Assembly: GCA_020723345.1 (NCBI GenBank)
Contig: DYJA01000016.1
Coordinates: 1 to 64,000, forward strand
DNA length: 64,000 bases
Reading direction: 5' to 3'
Origin: Candidatus Aquidulcis sp.
GTDB lineage: Bacteria > Chloroflexota > Anaerolineae > UBA4142
The notes beneath the pieces are model-generated. The model was not told where the DNA came from and searched no databases. It saw only the letters and a program-made list of their open reading frames with translations. Below, piece after piece: positions 24,138-31,058 of the stretch. Each line of letters starts with the position of its first letter. Positions within the stretch are counted from its first letter, which is position 1. The translations under genes were made by a program, and so were the position numbers.

Positions 24138-25295
24138 ATGCTACCAACTACAGCCGACATCGTAATCATCGGCGGCGGATGTATGGGCGTGAGCGCCGCG
24201 TACTATCTCGCCGCGCGCGGCGCGGGACAAGTCGTCTTGCTCGAACGCGAAAAATTCTTAGGCATGGGTTCGACGGGACGCAACGCGGGCGGCGTGCGCT
24301 ACCAATTTTCGACCGAAGTGAATATCCGTCTCTCGATATTTTCGCTCGCTGTGATTTCGCATTTTGAAGAACTGTGCGGCATCTCCGCGTGCTATCATCC
24401 GATTGGCTATCTTTTTTTGTTGCAGACCCCGAAAGAAGTCGAAGTGTTCAAGGCGAATGTCGAATTACAACGACGCGTCGGCGTGCCCTGGGTGCGCTAT
24501 CTCGAACCGCGCGAAATCGCGCAACTCGTTCCGCTCGTCAATCTCGACGGCGTGCTCGGCGGGACGTTTTGTCCGCGCGACGGTCTCGCCGATCCGAATA
24601 GCGTAACGCAAGGATTCGCGAAAGGCGCACGGGCGCACGGCGCGCAAATCGAAATGGAAACAACGGTCACGGGAATCAAAACCGAACGCGGACGCGTCGC
24701 GGCAGTCGTCACCAATCGCGGCGAAATCGCGACGCGCACGGTTGTGAATTGCGCCGGACCCTGGGCGGCGCAAATCGGCGCGCTGGCGGGAGTCGACATT
24801 CCGATCCTTCCCGTGCGCCGCCAATTCTTCACGACGGACGCGCTGCCGCAGATTCCGCGCGAGCACACTTTTGTCATCGAATTCGCGACGTCGCTGTACT
24901 TTCATCCCGAAGGCGCGGGCTTGCTCGTCGGCATGTCGAATCCCGACGAAAAGCCCGCAGACACGTACGCGATTGACGAGGATTTTCACTGCAAAACGCT
25001 CGAACGCGCGATTTACCGGCTGCCATTGTTGGAAAACGCGTGCGTCGCGAGTCAGATCGCGGGCTTGTACGAAGTGACGCCCGACGCGCATCCGATTCTC
25101 GCGCAAGCGCGCGCGCTGTCGGGATTTTACATCGCGGCGGGATTTTCGGGACACGGCTTTCAACATTCACCCGCGACCGGGAAAGTGATGAGCGAACTGA
25201 TCCTCGACGGCAAAGCGACGACGATTGATATCTCGATGCTCGACCTCGAACGGTTTGCGGAGGGACGGTTGGTGCAGGAAGTGAATGTGGTGTGA
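24138..25295 (+). CDS. FAD-dependent oxidoreductase (DAO/sarcosine oxidase beta-like)
   Basis: A 385-residue flavoprotein. The dinucleotide-binding motif is IVIIGGGCMGVSAAYYLAARG at the N-terminus, followed by GSTGRNAGGVRYQFSTE, typical of the DAO superfamily, and near the end FSGHGFQHSPATGKVMSELI, the C-terminal FAD-contacting motif of sarcosine oxidase beta/glycine oxidase-like enzymes. It likely oxidises an N-methyl or secondary amino acid. ATG 24138 gives good spacing to AAAGGGG at 24121-24127; ATG 24129 is too close to it. Confidence 0.88.
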   Translation: MLPTTADIVIIGGGCMGVSAAYYLAARGAGQVVLLEREKFLGMGSTGRNAGGVRYQFSTEVNIRLSIFSLAVISHFEELCGISACYHPIGYLFLLQTPKEVEVFKANVELQRRVGVPWVRYLEPREIAQLVPLVNLDGVLGGTFCPRDGLADPNSVTQGFAKGARAHGAQIEMETTVTGIKTERGRVAAVVTNRGEIATRTVVNCAGPWAAQIGALAGVDIPILPVRRQFFTTDALPQIPREHTFVIEFATSLYFHPEGAGLLVGMSNPDEKPADTYAIDEDFHCKTLERAIYRLPLLENACVASQIAGLYEVTPDAHPILAQARALSGFYIAAGFSGHGFQHSPATGKVMSELILDGKATTIDISMLDLERFAEGRLVQEVNVV

Positions 25296-25303
25296 GAAAG
25301 GGA

Positions 25304-25332
25304 TTGCCCAATTTCCTCAAACGTGGTAGAAT
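25304..25332 (+). promoter_or_regulatory. Promoter of the DUF4258/DUF2283 pair
   Basis: TTGCCC (25304-25309) and TAGAAT (25327-25332), 17 bp apart, just after the oxidoreductase stop. The predicted start is about 6 bases before ATG 25345. Confidence 0.5.
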
Positions 25333-25344
25333 TTGATTGGGAAA

Positions 25345-25626
25345 ATGTCCGTGATAAAACCGATGCGTTTTTCATTGCACGCCAGACTGAATCTCCGCGA
25401 CCGTGAGATTCCAGAGGAAGAGGTAGAACGCGCTTTGCAACAACCAGAATTTATCGCTCCTGGGTATGCCAATCGTGAGGTCTATCTGCGCCGTTATCAA
25501 GACAGCGTACTGGCGCAGGAAATGCTTCTCCGCGTGGTTGTTGAGGAGACAGAGACCGAGCGCGTTGTCGTGACAATTCACAAAACGTCGCAGATCGCGC
25601 GCTACTTGAAAGGATTACTGAAATGA
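25345..25626 (+). CDS. DUF4258-like small protein, possible toxin of a pair
   Basis: A 93-residue protein with a DUF4258/RelE-like pattern: FSLHARLNLRDREIPEEEVE and RYQDSVLAQEMLLRVVVEET then ERVVVTIHKTSQIARYLK. DUF4258 proteins are often encoded next to DUF2283 proteins and are suspected toxin components. Its stop overlaps the start of the next gene (ATGA at 25623-25626), showing translational coupling. Start ATG 25345 (MSVIKPMRFSLH) is uncertain; GTG 25351 and ATG 25363 are alternatives. Confidence 0.7.
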   Translation: MSVIKPMRFSLHARLNLRDREIPEEEVERALQQPEFIAPGYANREVYLRRYQDSVLAQEMLLRVVVEETETERVVVTIHKTSQIARYLKGLLK

Positions 25627-25829
25627 AAGTTGTTTACGATCCTGAAACTGATACGCTAACAATCACGCTACGCGACGAGCGCATCCGCGAATCGGATGAA
25701 GTGCGTCCAGGTGTCATCGCGGATTTTGGCTACGACGGGCAGATTGTCCGCTTTGAGATTTTGTCCGCGTCGAAAGTGGTTACGCGCCCCAAAGCAATGG
25801 CGTTTGAATTGCAAGAAGCAGTTGCATAA
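25623..25829 (+). CDS. DUF2283 small protein, possible antitoxin
   Basis: A 68-residue protein matching the DUF2283 family: MKVVYDPETDTLTITLRDER then VRPGVIADFGYDGQIVRFEI. It is coupled to the DUF4258 gene by a 4-bp overlap. The family is small, beta-rich and without known enzymatic activity; the pairing is the main argument for an antitoxin role. Confidence 0.8.
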   Translation: MKVVYDPETDTLTITLRDERIRESDEVRPGVIADFGYDGQIVRFEILSASKVVTRPKAMAFELQEAVA

Positions 25830-25835
25830 GACAAA

Positions 25836-25864
25836 TTGACATGCCGCGCTCCCTGTGTTAGAAT
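25836..25864 (+). promoter_or_regulatory. Promoter of the beta-helix protein gene with almost no leader
   Basis: TTGACA (25836-25841) and TAGAAT (25859-25864) with a 17-bp spacer. Predicted start near 25871, three bases before ATG 25874; no ribosome-binding site is seen. Confidence 0.65.
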
Positions 25865-25873
25865 CGGCGACGT

Positions 25874-27484
25874 ATGAAGCAAAAGAACCTTGCTGTTCTC
25901 GTCGTCATCGAAACGGCGGCGCTCGGTCTCGTCGCGATGGGCGCATTTGGCGTGCTGATGGATCAGTACGAACGCGCGCAGAACAAGATCGTCGAACGTA
26001 CAGCCGTCGCGCGCGCCACCCAAGTCTTCGTCGCGATGCTGACCGCGACGCCGCCGACCGCGACGCCCACCCGCACAACCACCGGCACCCCCACGCGCAC
26101 CGCGACGCCGCCATTTTCTCCAACACCCTCCAGGACGCCGACGCCGCTGATTTCGCCGACGCCTTCCCTCTCGCCCACGCCTTCGCTCTCGCCGACGCCG
26201 CGCCCTACGCGCCCGCCTACCTCGCCGCCGACGAACGCGCTGACGCAGTGCGACACGATTGACGACTCGGGTAACTATCGCTTGACGACCGATCTCACCG
26301 CGAACGGCGAGTGCATCAAAATCAAAGCGAGTTACGTCGTGCTCGATTGCGCGGGGCACGCGATTCGCGGCACGAACGACACCGGCTATGGCATCGCCAT
26401 CCGCAAGTACGGTCTGCTCAATGCGCAAACGCCCGGCTACGTCGAAGTCCGCAACTGCCGACTCTCGAATTTTCTCTACGGCATTTACGTTGAAGCGGGA
26501 AACAAGTTGGTGATCAGGGACAACGACAGTTCGAATAATTTCGACGACGTGGAGCCCGGGTCGCGTTTTGGCAAATTCTTGGGCATGACCGAAGGCGGCG
26601 GCATCCGCCTGAATCACACGACCGACTCCCAAGTGCTGAACAACACGACAAACACGCAAGCCATCGGCATCGACGTTCGCAATTCCAGCGGCGTCGTCGT
26701 GCGCGGCAACACCTCGTCGAACAATTCGGCGTGGGGCATCAACTTTGTGCGGACGAACAACAGCGAAGCGTCCGGGAACACGACGACGGACAACGTGCGG
26801 AAATGCACCTGGGGCGCGGGCACCGTCGGCTTTGGCTGCGACGCGGGCGGCATCGTCTTGCAGGATGGCTCGAACGGAAACCTGGTCGCGAACAATTCCG
26901 TGACCGGGCGCAACGGCAACGGCATTTTCATCAAAGCGCACGCGATGCCATGCGGCAGCAACAACACGATCACCGGCAACACGATCAACTCGGTGCTGTA
27001 CAATTCGGTCGAACTGAGTTTCTGCACCGGCAACAAAGTCAACAACAACCAGATGCGCGATTCGCTCGACGGTGTCTGGTTGGGTTTTGCAAACAATTCC
27101 GAAATCCGGGGCAACGTCATCGCGAATATGCGGAATCACGGCGTCATTTCGTTGAACAGCCGCGGCAATACCGTCTCCGGCAATCAGATCATCAACAGCA
27201 ACGAAGCGATCTACTTTTATTCCGAAGAGTACAACCGGACCGAGTACGGCTGGCTGCCCTCCGGCGATTACACGTCGCACAGCAATTGCCTCTGCGGCAA
27301 CACGCTGAGCAACAACACAGTTGGCGTACACCTTTTGGATTCGACCGAGAACCAGGTTACCGGCAACACGTACCAGAACAACAATCGCAACCTTTTGGTG
27401 CAAGGCAGAAACCACGGCAATAATTTGCAGGGACGCTTGCAGTTTCCATTTGGACAAGCGTTGGCGATGTTGCTCTCCCGCTGA
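25874..27484 (+). CDS. Membrane-anchored right-handed beta-helix (NosD-like) protein
   Basis: A 536-residue protein with an N-terminal TM anchor (LAVLVVIETAALGLVAMGAF, about 6-28), a short helix, a Thr/Pro-rich stalk (about 55-120) and a parallel beta-helix from about 125 to the end. The helix shows regular NosD/PbH1 rungs rich in Asn (GIDVRNSSGVVVRGNTSSNN, NEAIYFYSEEYNRTEYGW). Such domains bind or process polysaccharides or form surface shafts. No catalytic polysaccharide-lyase residues can be assigned. It is oriented outside the cell by the anchor. Confidence 0.82.
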   Translation: MKQKNLAVLVVIETAALGLVAMGAFGVLMDQYERAQNKIVERTAVARATQVFVAMLTATPPTATPTRTTTGTPTRTATPPFSPTPSRTPTPLISPTPSLSPTPSLSPTPRPTRPPTSPPTNALTQCDTIDDSGNYRLTTDLTANGECIKIKASYVVLDCAGHAIRGTNDTGYGIAIRKYGLLNAQTPGYVEVRNCRLSNFLYGIYVEAGNKLVIRDNDSSNNFDDVEPGSRFGKFLGMTEGGGIRLNHTTDSQVLNNTTNTQAIGIDVRNSSGVVVRGNTSSNNSAWGINFVRTNNSEASGNTTTDNVRKCTWGAGTVGFGCDAGGIVLQDGSNGNLVANNSVTGRNGNGIFIKAHAMPCGSNNTITGNTINSVLYNSVELSFCTGNKVNNNQMRDSLDGVWLGFANNSEIRGNVIANMRNHGVISLNSRGNTVSGNQIINSNEAIYFYSEEYNRTEYGWLPSGDYTSHSNCLCGNTLSNNTVGVHLLDSTENQVTGNTYQNNNRNLLVQGRNHGNNLQGRLQFPFGQALAMLLSR

Positions 27485-27506
27485 ATAACTCGCGCGCGCA
27501 TGGCAA

Positions 27507-27569
27507 CCGCAGAGACGCAGAGAACGCAGAGGTAAAGTTTTTCTCTGCGTCTCTGCGCGCTCTGCGGTT
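27507..27569. repeat. Inverted repeat of GCAGAGA words between the beta-helix and signal peptidase genes
   Basis: GCAGAGACGCAGAGA (27509-27523) and TCTCTGCGTCTCTGC (27542-27556) are perfectly complementary, with a further CCGCAGAG/CTCTGCGG match outside. The loop includes a T-run. It can act as a terminator and belongs to the dispersed-repeat set of this genome. Confidence 0.7.
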
Positions 27570-27592
27570 AATTTTGCCAGTCACTCGAATCG

Positions 27593-27621
27593 TTGCGCGA
27601 TAGGTCAACTTGGATTATAAT
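27593..27621 (+). promoter_or_regulatory. Promoter of the signal peptidase I gene
   Basis: TTGCGC (27593-27598) and a consensus TATAAT (27616-27621) with 17-bp spacing. It argues that translation begins downstream, at TTG 27655, and not at the in-frame TTG 27610 that lies within the promoter. Confidence 0.6.
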
Positions 27622-27654
27622 GGCAAGCGAAACAAAGCATGGAAGGAAAGTCCT

Positions 27655-28287
27655 TTGGAACTATCGAACGATCCTAACGCGACCATACCCAATCCCGATG
27701 CGCCGTTCGGCGCGCCCGAGTCTTTGCCGCAACCGGCGAAGCCCTCTTGGTGGAGCAATTTGGGATCCGCGCTGCGCGAATTGGCTGAGACGCTCATTTT
27801 GACGCTGGTAATTTTTCTCGTCATTCGCTTCGCAGTTCAAAATTTTCGCATCGAAGGTTTGAGCATGGAACCCAATTTTCACGACGGGCAGTACCTGTTC
27901 GTGAATAAACTTTTGTACATGCTCCAACCACCCCAACGCGGCGACGTGGTCGTCTTCGTGCCGCCGAACAACAACTCGCGCGATTTTATAAAGCGTGTGA
28001 TCGGCTTGCCCGGCGACCGAATCGAGATTCGTTCCGGCGCCGTATTCATCAACGGCGAGGCGTTGAATGAGACGTACCCGCTCAACCCTGCATCCTATTC
28101 GACCGGCTCGCTCGTCGTGCCGCCGGACGAATATTTCGTGCTCGGCGACAATCGCAACTATTCGAGCGATTCGCACTCGTGGGGCACCGTGTCCAAAAAG
28201 AGCATCATCGGCAAGGCGTGGTTTTCGTACTGGCCCCCCCAAATGATGGGCTTGGTGCCGGACTATACGTCCGCGGCTGGAAAATGA
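27655..28287 (+). CDS. lepB: Signal peptidase I
   Basis: A 210-residue type I signal peptidase, anchored by one TM helix (about 41-62) with the catalytic domain outside. Box B EGLSMEPNFHDGQYLFVNKL holds the nucleophile Ser70; box D RDFIKRVIGLPGD holds the general base Lys113; box E GDNRNYSSDSHSWG is present. It removes signal peptides of exported proteins, such as the non-lipid secreted proteins here. TTG 27655 is selected because AAGGA is 6 bp upstream and the promoter excludes earlier starts. Confidence 0.92.
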   Translation: MELSNDPNATIPNPDAPFGAPESLPQPAKPSWWSNLGSALRELAETLILTLVIFLVIRFAVQNFRIEGLSMEPNFHDGQYLFVNKLLYMLQPPQRGDVVVFVPPNNNSRDFIKRVIGLPGDRIEIRSGAVFINGEALNETYPLNPASYSTGSLVVPPDEYFVLGDNRNYSSDSHSWGTVSKKSIIGKAWFSYWPPQMMGLVPDYTSAAGK

Positions 28288-28289
28288 AT

Positions 28290-28381
28290 GCGGCATCCTG
28301 AGCGGAACAACGTGGAGTCGAAGGACATCACATTCTTCGACTACCTCTTCGACTCCGCTCAGAGTCCGCTCAGAATGACAC
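28290..28381. repeat. Dispersed CTGAGCGGA/TCGAAGG palindromic repeat
   Basis: The spacer holds CCTGAGCGGAACAACGTGGA then GTCGAAGGACATC, and the inverted form CTTCGACTCCGCTCAG twice. It is the same family that sits inside several reading frames of this window (see glycerol kinase, GH13 protein, STAND proteins). Confidence 0.75.
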
Positions 28382-28397
28382 CGCAGGAAAAATCCCC

Positions 28398-28958
28398 GTG
28401 ACCATCAAGGACGATGAACTCCAACAAATCGTGCGCCAAGTCGTGACGCGCGTCCTCGCCGAACAAAACGCGCCGTCATCGCCCGCGCCTGCCGCGTCCG
28501 CGCAGAAGACAATCGCGATTGGCGCGGATCACGGCGGCGTCGCGATGAAAGCCGATTTGACAAAGTACCTCAACGAACTTGGCTTCGCGGTCAACGATTG
28601 CGGCACCTTCTCCTCCGATCCGGTTGACTATCCCGACATCGCGTACGCGGTCGCGAAACTCGTGAGCGACGGCGCAGCCGCGCGCGGCATCGTCATCGAC
28701 GGCGCCGGCATCGGTTCCGCGATGACCGCGAACAAAGTGCCGGGCGTGCGCGCCGCGCTCTGCTACGATCTCTCGACCGCGCGGAACGCGCGCGAGCACA
28801 ACGACGCGAACGTGCTCACGCTCGGCGCGCGATTGATCGGCGCGGGACTCGCGCGCGACATTGTCAAAATCTTTCTCGAAACCGAATGTACCGAAGCGCG
28901 CCACCAGAAACGCGTCGCAAAGATTATGGATGTGGAAAAGCGGTATCTGAAGAAATAG
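28398..28958 (+). CDS. RpiB/LacAB-family sugar-phosphate isomerase with N-terminal targeting-like helix
   Basis: A 186-residue protein. From about residue 36 it matches ribose-5-phosphate isomerase B: IAIGADHGGVAMKADL, then VDYPDIAYAVAKLVSDG, IVIDGAGIGSAMTANKVPGV and the anomer-binding AREHNDANVLTLGARL. The usual catalytic Cys position reads DGAG/GIGS instead of CGTG, as in some RpiB-like and LacB-like proteins, so activity on ribose-5-phosphate is not certain. Residues 5-24 (DDELQQIVRQVVTRVLAEQ) are an amphipathic helix followed by a Pro/Ala linker, as in microcompartment-targeting peptides. Start is GTG 28398 after a repeat spacer. Confidence 0.82.
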   Translation: MTIKDDELQQIVRQVVTRVLAEQNAPSSPAPAASAQKTIAIGADHGGVAMKADLTKYLNELGFAVNDCGTFSSDPVDYPDIAYAVAKLVSDGAAARGIVIDGAGIGSAMTANKVPGVRAALCYDLSTARNAREHNDANVLTLGARLIGAGLARDIVKIFLETECTEARHQKRVAKIMDVEKRYLKK

Positions 28959-28959
28959 A

Positions 28960-29093
28960 GGGGATAAGAAGGCATAAGAGGGCTTGAGAAAGCAGAGAAG
29001 GCGAAGAAGGCGCGCCCTCTCGCCCTCTTGCCCTCTCTGCCCTCTCCGCCTTCTTCTGCCCTCTTCTCCCTTCTTCTCCCTTCTGTCCTTTCA
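28960..29093. repeat. Polypurine-polypyrimidine inverted block before deoC
   Basis: About 50 bases of almost pure purine (GAGGGGATAAGAAGGCATAA ... GCAGAGAAGGCGAAGAAGG) are followed by about 80 of almost pure pyrimidine (CCCTCTCGCCCTCTTGCCC ... CTTCTCCCTTCTTCTCCC). The two halves pair imperfectly into a long hairpin. No gene is present; the block lies between two co-directional genes. Confidence 0.7.
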
Positions 29094-29095
29094 GG

Positions 29096-29980
29096 ATGAA
29101 AACTATGACAATGCCCGAAACGCAAGTCCAACAAATCACCCAAGCCATTCTCGACGCGCTCAGCCGCTACACGGTGCCGCCGTGCGGCGTCGCGGAAGCG
29201 CACGGCTGTACCGATTGCCAATTCTGCGCGCAGAAATGTCCCGAGCGCGTGCGCCAAGTGCTCGACGCGGGCGCGGCGCGTATTTCCGCGCGGACTGGAG
29301 TAACTGTGGTGCCGAAAGACATTACCAAGTTCATCGATCACACTTTGCTAAAACCCGAAGCGACGCCCGCCGAAATCGAAAAGCTGTGCAAGGAAGCGAA
29401 AGAGTACCACTTTGCCGCCGTGTGCGTCAATCCGCCGTACGTCAAACAATGCGCGGCGTTGTTGCGCGGCACCGACGTGACCGTGTGCGCGGTGATCGGC
29501 TTTCCGCTCGGCGCGCACACGACCGAGACGAAAGTGTTCGAGACGAAGCAAGCGGTCGCCGACGGCGCGCGCGAAATCGATATGGTGATCAACATCGGCG
29601 CGCTCAAGGCGAAGCAGTACGATTTCGTCCGCGACGATATTCGCGCAGTCTGCGACGCGACGCACGCGGGCGGCGCGATCCTCAAAGTGATCATCGAAGC
29701 CGCGCTGCTGACCGACGACGAAAAAGTGCGCGCGTGCGAATTGTCGAAAGAGGTGGGCGCGGATTTCGTCAAAACGTCAACGGGCTTTGGACCCGGCGGC
29801 GCGACGGTCCACGATGTCGCGCTGATGGCGCGCACGGTCGGTGCGGAGTTGGGCGTGAAAGCGGCGGGCGGCATTCGCAACTACGAGCAAGCGCAGGCGA
29901 TGATCGCGGCAGGCGCGACGCGCATCGGCGCGAGCGCGGGCGTCAAGATTGTGGCGGAAGCGCGCGCGAGTAAGCAGTGA
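29096..29980 (+). CDS. deoC: Deoxyribose-phosphate aldolase with a Cys-rich N-terminal extension
   Basis: A 294-residue class I aldolase splitting deoxyribose-5-phosphate into glyceraldehyde-3-phosphate and acetaldehyde. Core: [29 protein letters not shown], the Schiff-base lysine K226 in [16 protein letters not shown], and VKAAGGIRN. Residues 1-75 are extra to the normal enzyme: an amphipathic helix ([14 protein letters not shown]) and a four-Cys stretch ([20 protein letters not shown]). Such a helix-plus-linker start resembles microcompartment encapsulation peptides and matches the style of the neighbouring RpiB-like protein. ATG 29096 is used; ATG 29105 is possible. Confidence 0.9.
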   Translation: MKTMTMPETQVQQITQAILDALSRYTVPPCGVAEAHGCTDCQFCAQKCPERVRQVLDAGAARISARTGVTVVPKDITKFIDHTLLKPEATPAEIEKLCKEAKEYHFAAVCVNPPYVKQCAALLRGTDVTVCAVIGFPLGAHTTETKVFETKQAVADGAREIDMVINIGALKAKQYDFVRDDIRAVCDATHAGGAILKVIIEAALLTDDEKVRACELSKEVGADFVKTSTGFGPGGATVHDVALMARTVGAELGVKAAGGIRNYEQAQAMIAAGATRIGASAGVKIVAEARASKQ

Positions 29981-30058
29981 ACAGTGAACAGTGGGGCAGT
30001 ATTCAGTGTTCAGTATTCAGTAGCAGGCGGACGCCGTTCCGTGCGTGGGGAGGCAAAT

Positions 30059-30412
30059 ATGGGAATCACGTATATTGATGGTTCGGTCGCGGGACCCAAA
30101 GGGAAAAAAGTTTCGGTGCGTTTTCTTGTGGACAGTGGAGCGAGTTATACCTTGTTGCCACATTCCGATTGGCAAGCGATTGGATTGAAAGCGAAACGAG
30201 AAATGGATTTTACGCTTGCGGACGGCGCGATTGTCAAGCGCAACATCTCTGAATGTCACATCACATTACCGCAAGGCGAGGGACATACTCCTGTGATTCT
30301 CGGCGAACCAGGGGACGAAGCGTTGTTAGGCGCGGTCACACTGGAAATTCTTGGACTCGTGCTCAATCCATTCACGCGCACTTTACAACCAATGCGGATG
30401 ATGCTGGCATGA
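30059..30412 (+). CDS. Retropepsin-like aspartyl protease fold protein
   Basis: A 117-residue protein with the clan-AA motif FLVDSGASYTLLP near residue 24 and a second-half LLGAVTLEILGLVLNPFTRT, as in bacterial retroviral-like aspartyl proteases. A protein this size would act as a homodimer. Start ATG 30059 follows GGGGAGG. Its stop overlaps the next start (ATGA at 30409-30412). The substrate is unknown. Confidence 0.8.
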   Translation: MGITYIDGSVAGPKGKKVSVRFLVDSGASYTLLPHSDWQAIGLKAKREMDFTLADGAIVKRNISECHITLPQGEGHTPVILGEPGDEALLGAVTLEILGLVLNPFTRTLQPMRMMLA

Positions 30413-30825
30413 ACAAAATCAAAATCACTTCTGGCGACATCACCGCGTTCGCGGAACTGAACGACTCACCGACGGCGCAAGCGATCTGGGACGCGCTGCC
30501 GATTCAAGCGCAAGCGAATACCTGGGGCGACGAGATTTACTTTGCGATTCCCGTCAAGCGCGGACAAGAAAAAGACGCGCGCGAGGTCGTGCAGATGGGC
30601 GAACTGGGCTATTGGACGCCTGGTCACGCCTTTTGCATTTTCTTCGGGCGCACGCCCGCGAGTCGCGGCGACGAAATTCGCGCGGCGAGCGCGGTCAACA
30701 TCATCGGCAAAGTGGAAGGCGACGCGCGCGTGTTCAAGAAAGTGAAAGACGGCGCGGAAATAGCGTTGAGCAAGGCAAACGCCCCCGAATTTTATTCGGG
30801 GGCTAACGAGATGGAAACCCGATGA
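30409..30825 (+). CDS. Cyclophilin-like fold protein (TM1367/DUF-type)
   Basis: A 138-residue protein coupled to the aspartyl-protease gene. The sequence KITSGDITAFAELNDSPTAQ, then ALPIQAQANTWGDEIYFAIP, ELGYWTPGHAFCIFFGRTPAS, matches the small cyclophilin-like family of archaeal and bacterial proteins without proven isomerase activity. The last 15 or so residues (APEFYSGANEMETR) come from a repeat element whose hairpin is inverted relative to the copy 146 bp downstream. In that second copy the frame would end at once (GAA TAA), so the original C-terminus was probably ...SKANAPE. Confidence 0.75.
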   Translation: MNKIKITSGDITAFAELNDSPTAQAIWDALPIQAQANTWGDEIYFAIPVKRGQEKDAREVVQMGELGYWTPGHAFCIFFGRTPASRGDEIRAASAVNIIGKVEGDARVFKKVKDGAEIALSKANAPEFYSGANEMETR

Positions 30826-31042
30826 ATTGGGTGGGCGCGCAATCGGCTTGAGCCGATTTCCACCTGATTAGCCGTCGAATTGATTCGACGGCGTTCGGCG
30901 CGGAAATAGCGTTGAGCAAGGCAAACGCCCCCGAATAAAATTCGGGGGCTAACGAGATGGAAACCCGATGAATCGGGTTAGCGCGCAATCGGCTTGAGCC
31001 GATTTCCACCTGATTAGCCGTCGAATTGATTCGACGGCGTTC
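30751..31042. repeat. Tandem duplication of a 146-bp multi-hairpin element
   Basis: Positions 30751-30896 and 30897-31042 are near-identical copies. Each holds a gene tail (GGCGCGGAAATAGCGTTGAG) and four hairpins: CCCCCGAA...TTCGGGGG, AACCCGAT...ATCGGGTT, AATCGGCTTGAGCCGATT and GCCGTCGAATTGATTCGACG. The loop of the first hairpin is GAATTTTATTC in copy one and GAATAAAATTC in copy two, exact reverse complements. The element ends about 16 bp before the DUF4062 protein gene. Confidence 0.9.
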
Positions 31043-31058
31043 GACGCGACAAGGCGCA

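Noticed and set aside
27619-27802. ATG frame overlapping the signal peptidase start
   Set aside because: The frame beginning ATGGCAAGC ends early and has no domain; the lepB frame has all catalytic boxes.
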